Source: an uncultured Campylobacter sp. (lineage in GTDB: Bacteria; Campylobacterota; Campylobacteria; Campylobacterales; Campylobacteraceae). From it: a stretch of DNA of 64,000 nt. The stretch spans positions 1-64,000 of the forward strand of contig NZ_CAJPRT010000004.1 of assembly GCF_905373215.1 (NCBI RefSeq), given 5' to 3'. The notes beneath the pieces were generated by a model. That model ran no database searches. It saw nothing but the letters and a program-made list of their open reading frames with translations, and was not told where the DNA came from. Positions 17,469-26,525 of the stretch are shown piece after piece (position 1 is the first letter of the stretch; each line of letters begins with the position of its first letter). The position numbers and the translations under genes are program-made.

Positions 17469-18053
17469 ATGAGAAATTTAGTTGCAAAAGCATTGTTGCT
17501 TAGTTCTTTAGCTGCAGTAAGCGCGATGGCGGAGGGGCTTTTCATAGGCGGCGAGGGCGGATACAATTTCAAAAACCAAGCTGCGGGTTTTGATGACGGA
17601 CAACCGCAAATCGGCGTTAAAGCCGGATATGACTTCGGCACGTTTAGAGCTTACGGCGGATATTTTTACGGATTTAAGGGCGAGGATTCTAGCTCGAATG
17701 CCAATTCGAAAAGAAAGGTTAAATGGAGCACGCACGATTTCGTAGCCGGTGCGGATTTTACGCCGGAGTTTTTCGGTAGATTTAAGCTAGTCCTAGGCGC
17801 TTACGCTGGGCTTTCGGTGCTGGATACTGAAGTTAAAATAGACTATAGCAATGGTGGATGGGTTAGAGCGGACGATACGCTGGGTGGCTTCATTTTGGGC
17901 GGCAAGATAGGTACCGCGTATGAGTTTGGCTCCAATAGCGAGATTGAAATGGGCTTTAAAGCAAGCAAGGCGTGGTACAAAGACGGCGATTATATCGAAG
18001 ATAACGACGGTAAAAAATACGGCGTTTACGCAGGATATAATTATAAATTCTAA
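17469..18053 (+). CDS. Outer-membrane beta-barrel protein
   Basis: The 194-residue product is preceded by aaggag. A Sec signal (MRNLVAKALLLSSLAAVSAMA) is followed by alternating aromatic/Gly strands (FIGGEGGYNFKN, IGVKAGYDFGTFRAYGGYFYGF) and ends in YAGYNYKF, whose terminal Phe is the usual barrel-assembly signal. This fits an eight-strand OmpW/OmpX-like or opacity-type barrel. The role is unknown; a pore, adhesin or structural part is possible. Confidence 0.8.
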   Translation: MRNLVAKALLLSSLAAVSAMAEGLFIGGEGGYNFKNQAAGFDDGQPQIGVKAGYDFGTFRAYGGYFYGFKGEDSSSNANSKRKVKWSTHDFVAGADFTPEFFGRFKLVLGAYAGLSVLDTEVKIDYSNGGWVRADDTLGGFILGGKIGTAYEFGSNSEIEMGFKASKAWYKDGDYIEDNDGKKYGVYAGYNYKF

Positions 18054-18406
18054 GAATTTTCATATTTGAGGCGTTGCACTGCTTTCATAGAGCTGATACT
18101 CAGTAGCTTTGCAGAGTGTCAGGTAAGGCTAGCTTCGTCGCAAGGCTTTACCAAGTTTTAGTAGAATCTTGCGACGAGGTTTAAATTATGATGAATTTAA
18201 CGCCTTTAAATTCAATCCTAAAATTTTAACTTATGGAATTTCGTCGATAAAAATTCCATTTCAGATTTTATTGGCTAAATTCCATCCCTGCGCTTTTGGA
18301 TAAAATTTCGTTCATTTTCGAGATTAGATTAAAATTTTAATGACGGCAAAAGAAATTTTAGATAAAATCAACACTTTCATACCAAAATTTTACTCAAAGG
18401 ATAGAG
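18054..18406. other. Intergenic region before metE with one strong inverted repeat
   Basis: No gene is seen. The region holds the inverted repeat at 18133-18179 and AT-rich promoter-like sequence just before metE. No SAM or cobalamin riboswitch could be recognised by eye. Confidence 0.45.
18133..18179. repeat. 12-bp inverted repeat between barrel gene and metE
   Basis: CTTCGTCGCAAG (18133-18144) pairs with CTTGCGACGAGG (18168-18179), 12 pairs with one G-U, around a 23-base loop. There is no U-run after it, so a terminator is uncertain. Confidence 0.6.
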
Positions 18407-20689
18407 ATGAAGAGTTACGTTACGGGCTTTCCGCGCATCGGAGAGCAGCGCGAGTTAAAGAAGGCTTTGGAGAGCTATTGGGCGGGCAAGTGCAATTATG
18501 ACGCGCTAGAGCGGGTTGCTACAGAACTAAAAGATCGCCACATCAAATATCAGCTGGATGCTTGGAGCGGCTTAATTAGCGTAAACGACTTTTCATACTA
18601 CGATCTGATGCTCGATACCAGTGTTCTTTTCGGCGTGATCCCGCAGCGCTTTGCGGCTCTTTCGGCGCATGAGCAGTATTTTGCGATGGCGCGCGGCAGT
18701 AAAGACGCAGTCGCGATGGAGATGACGAAGTGGTTTAATACAAACTACCACTATATCGTGCCTGAGATCTCGGCGTATACGGAATTTAGCCTAAATCCTA
18801 GTAAAATTTTAAGCGAGTACAAGGCCGCGAAAAATAATGATTTTAAGGATTCCTGCGCGCTAAAGATAAATTTAATCGGACCTATTACTTACTTGGCGCT
18901 TAGCAAATCAAGCGACAAAAGCGATCCACTCGCGCATTTAGATGCCCTTGCCGCGAAATACGAGGAACTGCTAAAGCTTCTTAGCGAGCTTGATAACGAG
19001 GTCGTAATTCAGATCGATGAGCCGATCTTCGTAACGGATCGCGCAGCGGAGTTAGCGCCAAAGATCAAGCCTGTTTATCAGCGCCTAAGCAAGGCCGCAA
19101 GCAACGTAAAAATCATCTTTATGACCTATTTTGAGCATGCGACCGAGGCCGTACGCGAGATAGTAAAGACCGATGTATGGGCGATCGGGCTTGATTTCGT
19201 TTACGCAAGCGAGGAGAATATCAAAAAAGAGCTTCAAGCTTTAAAAGACGCTAAGACCGTGCTTTTCGCAGGCGTGATCGATGGGCGTAATATCTGGAAG
19301 AGCGACATCGACAAAAAGCTCGCTCAGCTCAAAGCCATCGAAGCTTACGTGCCTAAGGAGCGCATCTATGTGGGCACCTCCTGCTCGCTTTTGCACGTGC
19401 CTTTCACGCTAAAATATGAGGACAAGCTAAGCGCTGAGATTAGATCCTGGCTAAGTTTCGCGGTCGAAAAACTAAGCGAAATTTCGATTTTAACCCATCT
19501 TTTCTTTGAAATTCCGATGTGCGAGCACGGCTTGAAAGCTTACGAAGAAAATCAAAAATCCGCTAAAACTCGCGCTAGCTCGCCGCTTATTCATGACGAG
19601 CGAGTTCAAAGCCGCGCCGCAAATTTAAATAAATTCGAGCGCGCCGATCGCTACGAGGATCGCATCAAGGTGCAGAAAAAGGAGCTAGGCTATGGAATTT
19701 TACCTACCACTACGATCGGCTCCTTCCCTCAGACTGCCGAGCTTCGCCAAGTTCGTAACGCCTACAAAAAGGGCTTAATCAACCGCGAAGCCTACGAGCG
19801 CGACATCAAAGCTTACATCGATGACTGCGTTAAATTTCAAGATGAGATTGGCCTGGATGTGCTGGTTCACGGCGAGCCAGAGCGTAACGATATGGTCGAG
19901 TATTTCGGCGAGCAGATGAGCGGATACGCGTTTAGCGCCAACGGCTGGGTGCAGAGCTACGGCAGCCGCTGCGTGAAGCCGCCGCTACTTTTCGGCGACG
20001 TGAGCCGCCCAAAACCGATGACCGTGGAGTGGATCAAATACGCTCAAAGTCGCACCAAAAAGATTATGAAAGGCATGTTAACGGGTCCGGTGACGATGAT
20101 GAACTGGAGCTTCGTGCGCGATGATAAGCCTCGCGAGCAGATCGTAAAACAGCTTGCGCTCGCGATTTTCGATGAAATTTCGGATCTGCAAGACGCGGGC
20201 ATCAAGATCGTTCAGGTGGACGAAGCTGCGTTTAAAGAGGGCTATCCGCTTAGATCCGAAAACATCCCTGCATACGAAAAATTCGCCGTTAGTGCCTTTA
20301 AGCTCGCCGTTAGCGCAGCCAAAGCGCAGACGCAGATTCATACGCATATGTGCTATTCGGAGTTTAACGACATAATCAAAACGATAGAGGCGATGGATGC
20401 CGACGTCATCAGTATCGAGACCGCTCGCAGCGGCAACGAACTGCTTAGAGTTTTCAAATCGGTCGGCTATAAACAAGAGGTTGGTCCAGGTGTTTACGAT
20501 ATCCACAGTCCGCGAATTCCTAGTGTGCAGGAGCTCGTAAGCCAGATCCGCGCGCTGCTTGAGGTGCTTCCGAAAGAGCAGCTGTGGATCAACCCAGACT
20601 GTGGCCTAAAAACCCGCAAATGGGAGGAGGTTCGTCCGAGCCTAAAAAATATGGTCGAGGCAGTAAGGATTATCCGCACAGAAGCATAA
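18407..20689 (+). CDS. metE: Cobalamin-independent methionine synthase
   Basis: This cytoplasmic enzyme transfers a methyl group from methyl-tetrahydrofolate-triglutamate to homocysteine, the last step of methionine synthesis. The 760 residues match the family length. The N-terminal half starts VTGFPRIGEQRELKKALESYW. The C-terminal half carries TTTIGSFPQT, HGEPERNDMVEYF, the zinc ligands in HTHMCYSEF, and NPDCGLKTR. RBS is aaaggat. It is a single-gene transcript ending in a good hairpin at 20712. Confidence 0.97.
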   Translation: MKSYVTGFPRIGEQRELKKALESYWAGKCNYDALERVATELKDRHIKYQLDAWSGLISVNDFSYYDLMLDTSVLFGVIPQRFAALSAHEQYFAMARGSKDAVAMEMTKWFNTNYHYIVPEISAYTEFSLNPSKILSEYKAAKNNDFKDSCALKINLIGPITYLALSKSSDKSDPLAHLDALAAKYEELLKLLSELDNEVVIQIDEPIFVTDRAAELAPKIKPVYQRLSKAASNVKIIFMTYFEHATEAVREIVKTDVWAIGLDFVYASEENIKKELQALKDAKTVLFAGVIDGRNIWKSDIDKKLAQLKAIEAYVPKERIYVGTSCSLLHVPFTLKYEDKLSAEIRSWLSFAVEKLSEISILTHLFFEIPMCEHGLKAYEENQKSAKTRASSPLIHDERVQSRAANLNKFERADRYEDRIKVQKKELGYGILPTTTIGSFPQTAELRQVRNAYKKGLINREAYERDIKAYIDDCVKFQDEIGLDVLVHGEPERNDMVEYFGEQMSGYAFSANGWVQSYGSRCVKPPLLFGDVSRPKPMTVEWIKYAQSRTKKIMKGMLTGPVTMMNWSFVRDDKPREQIVKQLALAIFDEISDLQDAGIKIVQVDEAAFKEGYPLRSENIPAYEKFAVSAFKLAVSAAKAQTQIHTHMCYSEFNDIIKTIEAMDADVISIETARSGNELLRVFKSVGYKQEVGPGVYDIHSPRIPSVQELVSQIRALLEVLPKEQLWINPDCGLKTRKWEEVRPSLKNMVEAVRIIRTEA

Positions 20690-20711
20690 ATTTAGCGCAA
20701 AAAAGACTTTG

Positions 20712-20737
20712 CTGTCGGGTAAAATTCCACCCGGCAG
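20712..20737 (+). terminator. Hairpin terminator after metE
   Basis: CTGTCGGGT (20712-20720) pairs with ACCCGGCAG (20729-20737), one G-U, with loop AAAATTCC, then tccccgtttt. It lies 23 bases after the metE stop. Confidence 0.65.
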
Positions 20738-22170
20738 TCCCCGTTTTGCGATAGAATTATGTAGAACGTTTATTTCGACTATGGACCGTTAAAACATCTG
20801 CGCGAAATTTTACTTCGAACGAGCATTAAAGGGCGGTGAGAGATTTCTACGCGTTTGCTTGGCAGGCATATTTGATAGCCGCTAAGTAATGCAGCAATAT
20901 GAAATTTAGCGCGAGATTTACGGATTTCGCAGTTAGGCAAGTTCGGGATTTTTTTAAAATGCGGCGTAAAATTTCATCTCGACTGATAGCTTAGAATTTC
21001 ATCGTAACTGCTCGCTTGCTTGAGACGCAGAGTGTAAATTTTATCGCGATTGCCCTGAAGGCAGGTTGAGGCAAGCGATAAAATTTTAAAATTTTCACAA
21101 ATCAGTTCTTGAGCACACAAACCTCGCCAGCCGAATAAAAACGCTGAAATTTGCAATTTTACGCGGCGTTTTATGAGCTGCTCGCGCCACTAAATTAGAA
21201 TTTTAAAACGCGAGCTAAATTTGCATCGTTATGCTAGAAAATTTTAAATCGCAAATTAAAATTTACATTATCTCGTTAGAATGGCTGGATTGCGAAGCGA
21301 GATTCGGCTCTGCTACGTTAAATTTCAGCCAAGTCAAAATCTATGTAGCCGCATTAATTTATGACTAATTTCGCCTGGCGAGCCTGAAGTTGCGCCCCAC
21401 CAAAACCAAGTCTAGAGTCAAAATTTTACGATGCGAAGCTCATTGATTTTAACTTGCATTTTGTTCGAAAGAGCGAGGCTGGCGCAAGGTGCATTTACGC
21501 TGCCACGAAATTTAAAAGAGACTTTATGGTGGCGTAGGTTTTGTAATTTGCAGTAAAAATTAAAAGCTATGATTTTGGCTCGTAAGGCACACCTTTTAGA
21601 TGGTTTCTATCGCGCCTTAAAGTGAGATTTTACTTAGTAATTTTACGCGGCAGATTTTAACGGGCGGAATTCTATTATCGCCGCAAAATTTTTGGCTTTT
21701 AAAATTTTGCTTTGTAGAATTTCTGCCCTCATAGTTGTGATGAAGCGCAGCTCATTTTATTTCGTAGGATTTTAGCGGCATCGCGTCTAATTTATATGGC
21801 ATGATTCCAAGGCGCTTATTTTGAAATCCTGCGGGTAGAACCTGCGAGACTGCGTTTGCGGGATTTCATAAGAATTTGATGGCAAAGCGTAGTGCATCTA
21901 AAATTTTCGTGCGTCGAGCCCTCATTTGCGTTTTAAATTTTGCCCTTGCGGCGAAATTTCGCTCACGCGGCAAGAGCTTGCATGCAAGCTGTCCGTGAAT
22001 CTAAGGATTTGGACGCTAAATTTATTAGCGCATTTAATGGCGTAATGCCGTGTCTGCGCATAAAATTTCGCGCTGCAAGCGATTAAAAAGCTTTTCGCTT
22101 CGTATAAATCTCGCGCCGCGAGCGTCTAAAAGCCCGCAAGAGCTTTAAAAATTTAAATTGGAAAGATTGA
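20738..22170. other. 1.4-kb gene-free stretch rich in AAATTT/AAAATTTC words
   Basis: All six frames are broken, and none of the short open frames has an RBS or a recognisable protein. The sequence alternates GC-rich bits with AAAATTT-type words about every 20-40 bases, as in the other gene-free stretches of this window. A perfect 16-base palindrome, AGCTTGCATGCAAGCT, sits at 21975-21990. It may be decayed genes, but I could not recover an ancestor. Confidence 0.5.
21975..21990. repeat. 16-bp perfect palindrome
   Basis: AGCTTGCA followed directly by TGCAAGCT. No spacer, so it is more like a protein-binding site than an RNA hairpin. Confidence 0.4.
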
Positions 22171-23730
22171 ATGACATTTTTTTCGCCTGAGTTTGTCCTT
22201 GCTTTTTTGGCGTTTTTAATCGTTTATTGGACGCTCAAAAATCATATTTTCGCGCAAAAAATTCTGATCCTGTTAGCAAGCTACGGCTTCATGTGCTCCG
22301 TAAATCCACGCTTTGCGCTGGTGCTTGCAGCCTATAGTGCTTTCGTATATTTTGCAGGGGTGTGTATCGCGCGCGCTAATCGCGTAGTCGCAAAAGCCAT
22401 ACCGCCCGCAAAGCAGTCTTCGCACAAGAAAAAGCTCTCGCGTAAAGCTGCTGCCAAGCAGATGAGCGCAACAAAACAAGCTGGCATAGCAAAGCAGATG
22501 CAAAAAGCGGGGTTAGCGAAGCAGATTTCGTTACCAACTGCGAAGGCGCGTGCAGTGATGCTTGCGGCAGTTGCTGGCGGCTTATTTTTTCTCGCGTTTT
22601 TTAAATATTATGGCTACGTCAGGGAGTTTTTCAATGCCGCTCTTGCTGCGCTGCACCTAGGTGCCGTCGATAGTGTGGCGTTTCCGCTTGGAATTTCATA
22701 TTATGTTTTTATGTCGATCACCTATTTCGTCTCGGTTTATAGGCGCGAATGCGGTGAGCAGGGCTTTTTGAGCTTGGCGTGCTTTTTAGCGTTTTTCCCT
22801 AGCGTCGTGATGGGTCCTATCGGACGCGCTAGCGCGGCTAAGGGCGTAGAGCCAGTGCTGCCGCAGTTTGATCGCTTCAAGCACTTTGGCAATGCCGATG
22901 AAATTTATGTGCTTATAATTTTTGCCTTAGTTAAGCTGCTACTTATTAGCGGCTATTTGGGCGCGTATTATAGCGATGTGATTTCAGGCGTTTACGGCGA
23001 CGAGCCAGAGTCCTCCGCGGCGCAAATTCTAGTTGCACTGCTGCTTTACGGCGTGGTGCTTTATACGAATTTTAGTGGCTTTATCGATATGGCGCGGGCG
23101 CTTGGACTTGCGATGGGCTTTAAGCTGCCGCAGAATTTTAATATGCCCTACGCGGCTAAGAATTTAGGCGAGTTTTGGGATCGCTGGCATATCAGCTTAT
23201 CTACGTTTATACGCGATTATATTTATATCCCGCTTGGCGGCTCGCGCAATGGCTTTGCACGCACCTGCGTAAATTTGCTAATCGCGTTTGCGCTATCAGG
23301 CATCTGGCACGGCGCGGGATTAAATTTTTTGATTTGGGGGCTTTTGCACGGAGTGGCACTTGTGTTTTTAAAATGTCTTGCCAAAGTAGGCGTAAAGCCG
23401 CTAAATCCGCATTTGGCACTATTTTGTACCTATATTTTTGTAAGTTTCGCTTGGATTTTTTTCGCCAATTCCCTGCCAGATGCGGCGGCGATTTTGAGCG
23501 CTTTTACCCGCGCACGAGCTTTCGGAGATATTGGTGAGCTAGCGGTGCTTGCGGTGATTTTAGCGGGGATTTTTGTTTATCCTAAAATTTCAGCTCTTAA
23601 AGATACTTTAATCGCGCTTTTTGCCGAGCTGCCGTTTTTGCCTAAAGCTCTCGCGCTCGGCGTGATCTTCACGCTGATTTTCGCGCTGATGCCAAGCGGA
23701 ATTCCAAATTTCATCTACGCAGGATTTTAG
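22171..23730 (+). CDS. MBOAT-family O-acyltransferase (AlgI/PatA-like)
   Basis: This 519-residue inner-membrane protein moves acyl (usually acetyl) groups across the membrane for O-acetylation of a polysaccharide or peptidoglycan. About ten hydrophobic helices are seen. The hallmark segments are FWDRWHISLSTFIRDYIYIPLGGSRNG (~335-360) and SGIWHGAGLNFLIWGLLHG (~375), with the invariant His. A Lys/Ala/Gln-rich insertion at ~76-128 (KAIPPAKQSSHKKK ... QKAGLAKQ) sits between early helices and is not expected. The next gene starts immediately after its stop, so it forms an operon with two SGNH proteins, as in PatA/PatB/Ape clusters. Confidence 0.88.
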   Translation: MTFFSPEFVLAFLAFLIVYWTLKNHIFAQKILILLASYGFMCSVNPRFALVLAAYSAFVYFAGVCIARANRVVAKAIPPAKQSSHKKKLSRKAAAKQMSATKQAGIAKQMQKAGLAKQISLPTAKARAVMLAAVAGGLFFLAFFKYYGYVREFFNAALAALHLGAVDSVAFPLGISYYVFMSITYFVSVYRRECGEQGFLSLACFLAFFPSVVMGPIGRASAAKGVEPVLPQFDRFKHFGNADEIYVLIIFALVKLLLISGYLGAYYSDVISGVYGDEPESSAAQILVALLLYGVVLYTNFSGFIDMARALGLAMGFKLPQNFNMPYAAKNLGEFWDRWHISLSTFIRDYIYIPLGGSRNGFARTCVNLLIAFALSGIWHGAGLNFLIWGLLHGVALVFLKCLAKVGVKPLNPHLALFCTYIFVSFAWIFFANSLPDAAAILSAFTRARAFGDIGELAVLAVILAGIFVYPKISALKDTLIALFAELPFLPKALALGVIFTLIFALMPSGIPNFIYAGF

Positions 23731-25041
23731 ATGCTTAGGTTTGTTTCGACTCTGCTTTTTGCGCTGCTTTTCTCGGCATTTTTTATGCAAGGCTCGCTGC
23801 TTTATTATTTGGAGCAGCGATTTCACGATGATTTTGGGCTGGAAGAATGGCTGCGCCGCTCGCCGTTTCGCGTAGGCGGAGAGATCTACGAGAAAATTGC
23901 AAATGTCGCAGATAAGCTTGAGCAGCGTATCAAAGGCGAGGATATTAGCAAGGATGAGGACGCAAGTCCGCATAGCGGAAGCGAAAATTTTAAAAAACCT
24001 GCGCAAGATCGTATGGCGGAAAATCAAGCTTTGCAAAGCACGAGGGCACGAGATCACGATGCTTCGCAAAGCGTTAAACCGCAAGATAGCAAGCCGCAAG
24101 CTCATACTGCAAAGAATTCTGCCTTAAATAATTCTGTACATCATTTAAAGACGCGCGATTCTGCGCAGGAGCCTTACGCACAAAATTCCATCCCTCAAAA
24201 TTCTACTTCGCAAAATTCCGTGTCACAAAGCCTGGCTACAACAAGCTCTGTGCCGCGCAGCTCCGCCACGTCGCAAAATCCCGTCACGGCAAGCGCAACC
24301 TTGCAAAGCGGCGAGAATTCCGATTCTCAACTCCCTGCTCCGCAGGCTTTGGAGCAGAATTTAACTACGCAAAGCTCCGCGGAGATTGATGCTAAAATTT
24401 CGCTTAGCGACGATGGCAAAATCCGCCTAAATGCAGGCGATGAGGTGCTTTTTATGGGCGATAGTCTGATGCAATACGTTGGGATGAACGCTAAGAAATT
24501 TTTCCCGAAGCGAAGCCTGAGGGTGATCGATCTTAGCAAGCAATCTACGGGGCTTGCGAGCAAGAAATCTTTCGACTGGCAAAAGACGCTCGATACTGCA
24601 CTTAGCGAAAACGGCGGCGTTAAGCTCGTAGTCGTGCTGCTGGGTGCGAACGACGTCTGGGAGTACCGCGCAGGCGGCAAGACCTACGGCATCAAAACGC
24701 CGCGCTGGCGGGAGTTTTACGCTTCGAGAGTGCGCGAGATCTACGATACGGCGCACTCGCACGGCGCAGGAGTGCTGTGGCTTGCGATGCCGTGTATGCA
24801 AAAGCCCGATTTTGAGGAGAAAACGCAGCTGCTAAATCAAATATATGCCGACGCAAGTATGGCGCTTGGCGGGTATTTTATGCAAACAACCCCGCTGGTG
24901 TGCGAAAAAGGCGTCTATAAAACCTATCTGCAAAGCGGCTCCAAGCTCGTGCGCGTGCGTCAAGACGACGGCATTCATATGAGCAAAGAGGGTTGCGAAG
25001 CGGTAGCGAAAGAAATTTTATCAAGGATTGAAGTTGAGTAA
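23731..25041 (+). CDS. SGNH/GDSL-type O-acetyl transferase or esterase with long low-complexity linker
   Basis: The 436-residue product has an N-terminal signal-anchor (residues 4-22), so the rest is probably periplasmic. A disordered linker (~75-225) is rich in Ser, Gln and Asn. The C-terminal SGNH domain holds the GDSL nucleophile (MGDSLMQYVG, ~241), the GANDVW block and the Asp-His pair DDGIHMSKEG (~412). The family (DUF459/PatB-like) acts on acetyl esters. It begins directly at the MBOAT stop and overlaps the third gene. Substrate could be peptidoglycan or a surface glycan. Confidence 0.83.
   Translation: MLRFVSTLLFALLFSAFFMQGSLLYYLEQRFHDDFGLEEWLRRSPFRVGGEIYEKIANVADKLEQRIKGEDISKDEDASPHSGSENFKKPAQDRMAENQALQSTRARDHDASQSVKPQDSKPQAHTAKNSALNNSVHHLKTRDSAQEPYAQNSIPQNSTSQNSVSQSLATTSSVPRSSATSQNPVTASATLQSGENSDSQLPAPQALEQNLTTQSSAEIDAKISLSDDGKIRLNAGDEVLFMGDSLMQYVGMNAKKFFPKRSLRVIDLSKQSTGLASKKSFDWQKTLDTALSENGGVKLVVVLLGANDVWEYRAGGKTYGIKTPRWREFYASRVREIYDTAHSHGAGVLWLAMPCMQKPDFEEKTQLLNQIYADASMALGGYFMQTTPLVCEKGVYKTYLQSGSKLVRVRQDDGIHMSKEGCEAVAKEILSRIEVE
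24181..24240 (+). repeat. 15-nt tandem repeats in the SGNH linker
   Basis: Four successive 15-base units start with caaaattc or caaag. In frame they read QNSIP, QNSTS, QNSVS and QSLAT. The first three share caaaattc as core; the fourth is decayed. Confidence 0.75.
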
Positions 25042-26086
25042 ATTTATAGCGATTTTATTTGCCGTATTATTAAGCGGATGCGCGGCAAACGCAGGCGTTC
25101 GCGGCATAAATTCCGCAAACGCAAAAAGCTCTGCGGGCTTTGGAGTGAAATTTTTTGGCGATTCGCATTTAGGAAGCGATGCGCTGATAGATGCTTTCAG
25201 ACACGGCTTTTTTGTGCAAAACAGCGTCGGCTTCGTGCCTGCAATGATGCCTAAATATCACAAAAGCGAAAACATAGAATTTAAGCAAAGCGGCTTTAAT
25301 GTAATTTCATCCCGCACCGAGCAAGACCCCGATTTCCCACTATGCGGAGTGATCGCTACCGGCAAAAAGGGCGCTAATGTGCGACTGGAGCTAAAGCAGC
25401 TTAGCGGCGATTTTTACGTCGAAATTTTGCATAAATCGGATCAGAGTGGCGAGATTTTTCGCGTGCGCGATGCAAGTGGGCTAAGCGCGTATATTTCGCA
25501 AGAAGTGCCGCAGAAATGGGAGTATTCTAAGATGCGACTTAGATTTCCGATCGAAATTCGATCGCTGCGTGATGGAGCAGAGCTTGGAGGATATAAAATT
25601 TACCGCAAAAACGCGCGCTTTGCAGACTCTTGCGCGAGCAACGGCGCGTTTAGCAACCTCTACGAAAAATGGGGTGCAGATGCCTTTGGTAGGGATTTTT
25701 CAGGACTTAGATACAATCTCGTAGTTATCGCTTACGGCACAAACGATGCGATGGATCCGAAATTTGACGAGCAAAAATTCTACCAAAGCGTCCGTGGGCT
25801 GCTTCGCTCCGTTCGCTCCGCAGCTCCTGGTGCAAAAATCCTGCTCGTAGCACCGCCGCGAAGCCCTAAAGTGCCAAACGCCTCACGCGCTGCGGAGGTG
25901 CTAGCGCATCTAGCGCGAGACGAAGGGGCGATGTTTTACGACATAGCCGGTCTTATGGACGAGGATGGCGGCTGGCGCGGCTGGCGCGAGCGCGGGCTTA
26001 TTCGCCCCGACGAAATCCACTTGCAAAAAGAGGGCTACGAAAAAATCGGCGCCGCGCTGGCGACGAAATTGCGCGGTAGGCTTTAA
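25028..26086 (+). CDS. Lipoprotein SGNH hydrolase, probable O-acetyl esterase
   Basis: The 352-residue product overlaps the previous gene by 14 bases and starts at TTG 25028 (or TTG 25034). The signal ends in lipobox LLSGC. Catalytic blocks are GDSHLGSDA (~43), GTNDAMD (~238) and DEIHLQKEGYEKIG (~328), with a beta-rich insert (~85-190), the pattern of Ape1-type peptidoglycan O-acetyl esterases. Together with the MBOAT and first SGNH gene it completes an acetylate/de-acetylate set. Confidence 0.8.
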   Translation: MKLSKFIAILFAVLLSGCAANAGVRGINSANAKSSAGFGVKFFGDSHLGSDALIDAFRHGFFVQNSVGFVPAMMPKYHKSENIEFKQSGFNVISSRTEQDPDFPLCGVIATGKKGANVRLELKQLSGDFYVEILHKSDQSGEIFRVRDASGLSAYISQEVPQKWEYSKMRLRFPIEIRSLRDGAELGGYKIYRKNARFADSCASNGAFSNLYEKWGADAFGRDFSGLRYNLVVIAYGTNDAMDPKFDEQKFYQSVRGLLRSVRSAAPGAKILLVAPPRSPKVPNASRAAEVLAHLARDEGAMFYDIAGLMDEDGGWRGWRERGLIRPDEIHLQKEGYEKIGAALATKLRGRL

Positions 26087-26525
26087 ATTTAATCTTTAAA
26101 TTTAGGTGGCTAGCTGCGGAATTTATAAAGTTTGTTGAAATTTACAAAGCTCTTTGTGGAAATTGCATAATCTGCCGCAGAATTTATACAGTTCGTTATA
26201 AATTTAGAAAGTCCGTCGCTAAATTTAAAATTTAGCGGTAGCAAGCAAAGCTACGCCTACTCGGATTTCGCCGCTTAGATCTGCACCGCGAAATTTAAAA
26301 TTGAAAACCGCAGCTTCAAATTTATACGGCAATAGGCTTGATGCCTGCGTTTTTTAAAATACGTCGCCTAAATTTACGCTTGTGATTTGGATTAAATTTG
26401 CGTGGTTGCGGATCGGAACGCTAGTCGGGTTTTTGCGACGCGTGCGCTGCGTAAAATTTAGCGCTTCAAATTTCATTCGCACGGGCTGCGACAAAGCGCG
26501 GCGAGTCAGATTAAAGGAGAGGAAT
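26087..26525. other. Gene-free stretch with AAATTT-type repeats
   Basis: Motif pairs such as gcggaatttata and aatttaaa recur between 26100 and 26300. The reading frame of the next gene is open from 26382, but that extension has no RBS and an unlikely sequence. Confidence 0.45.
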
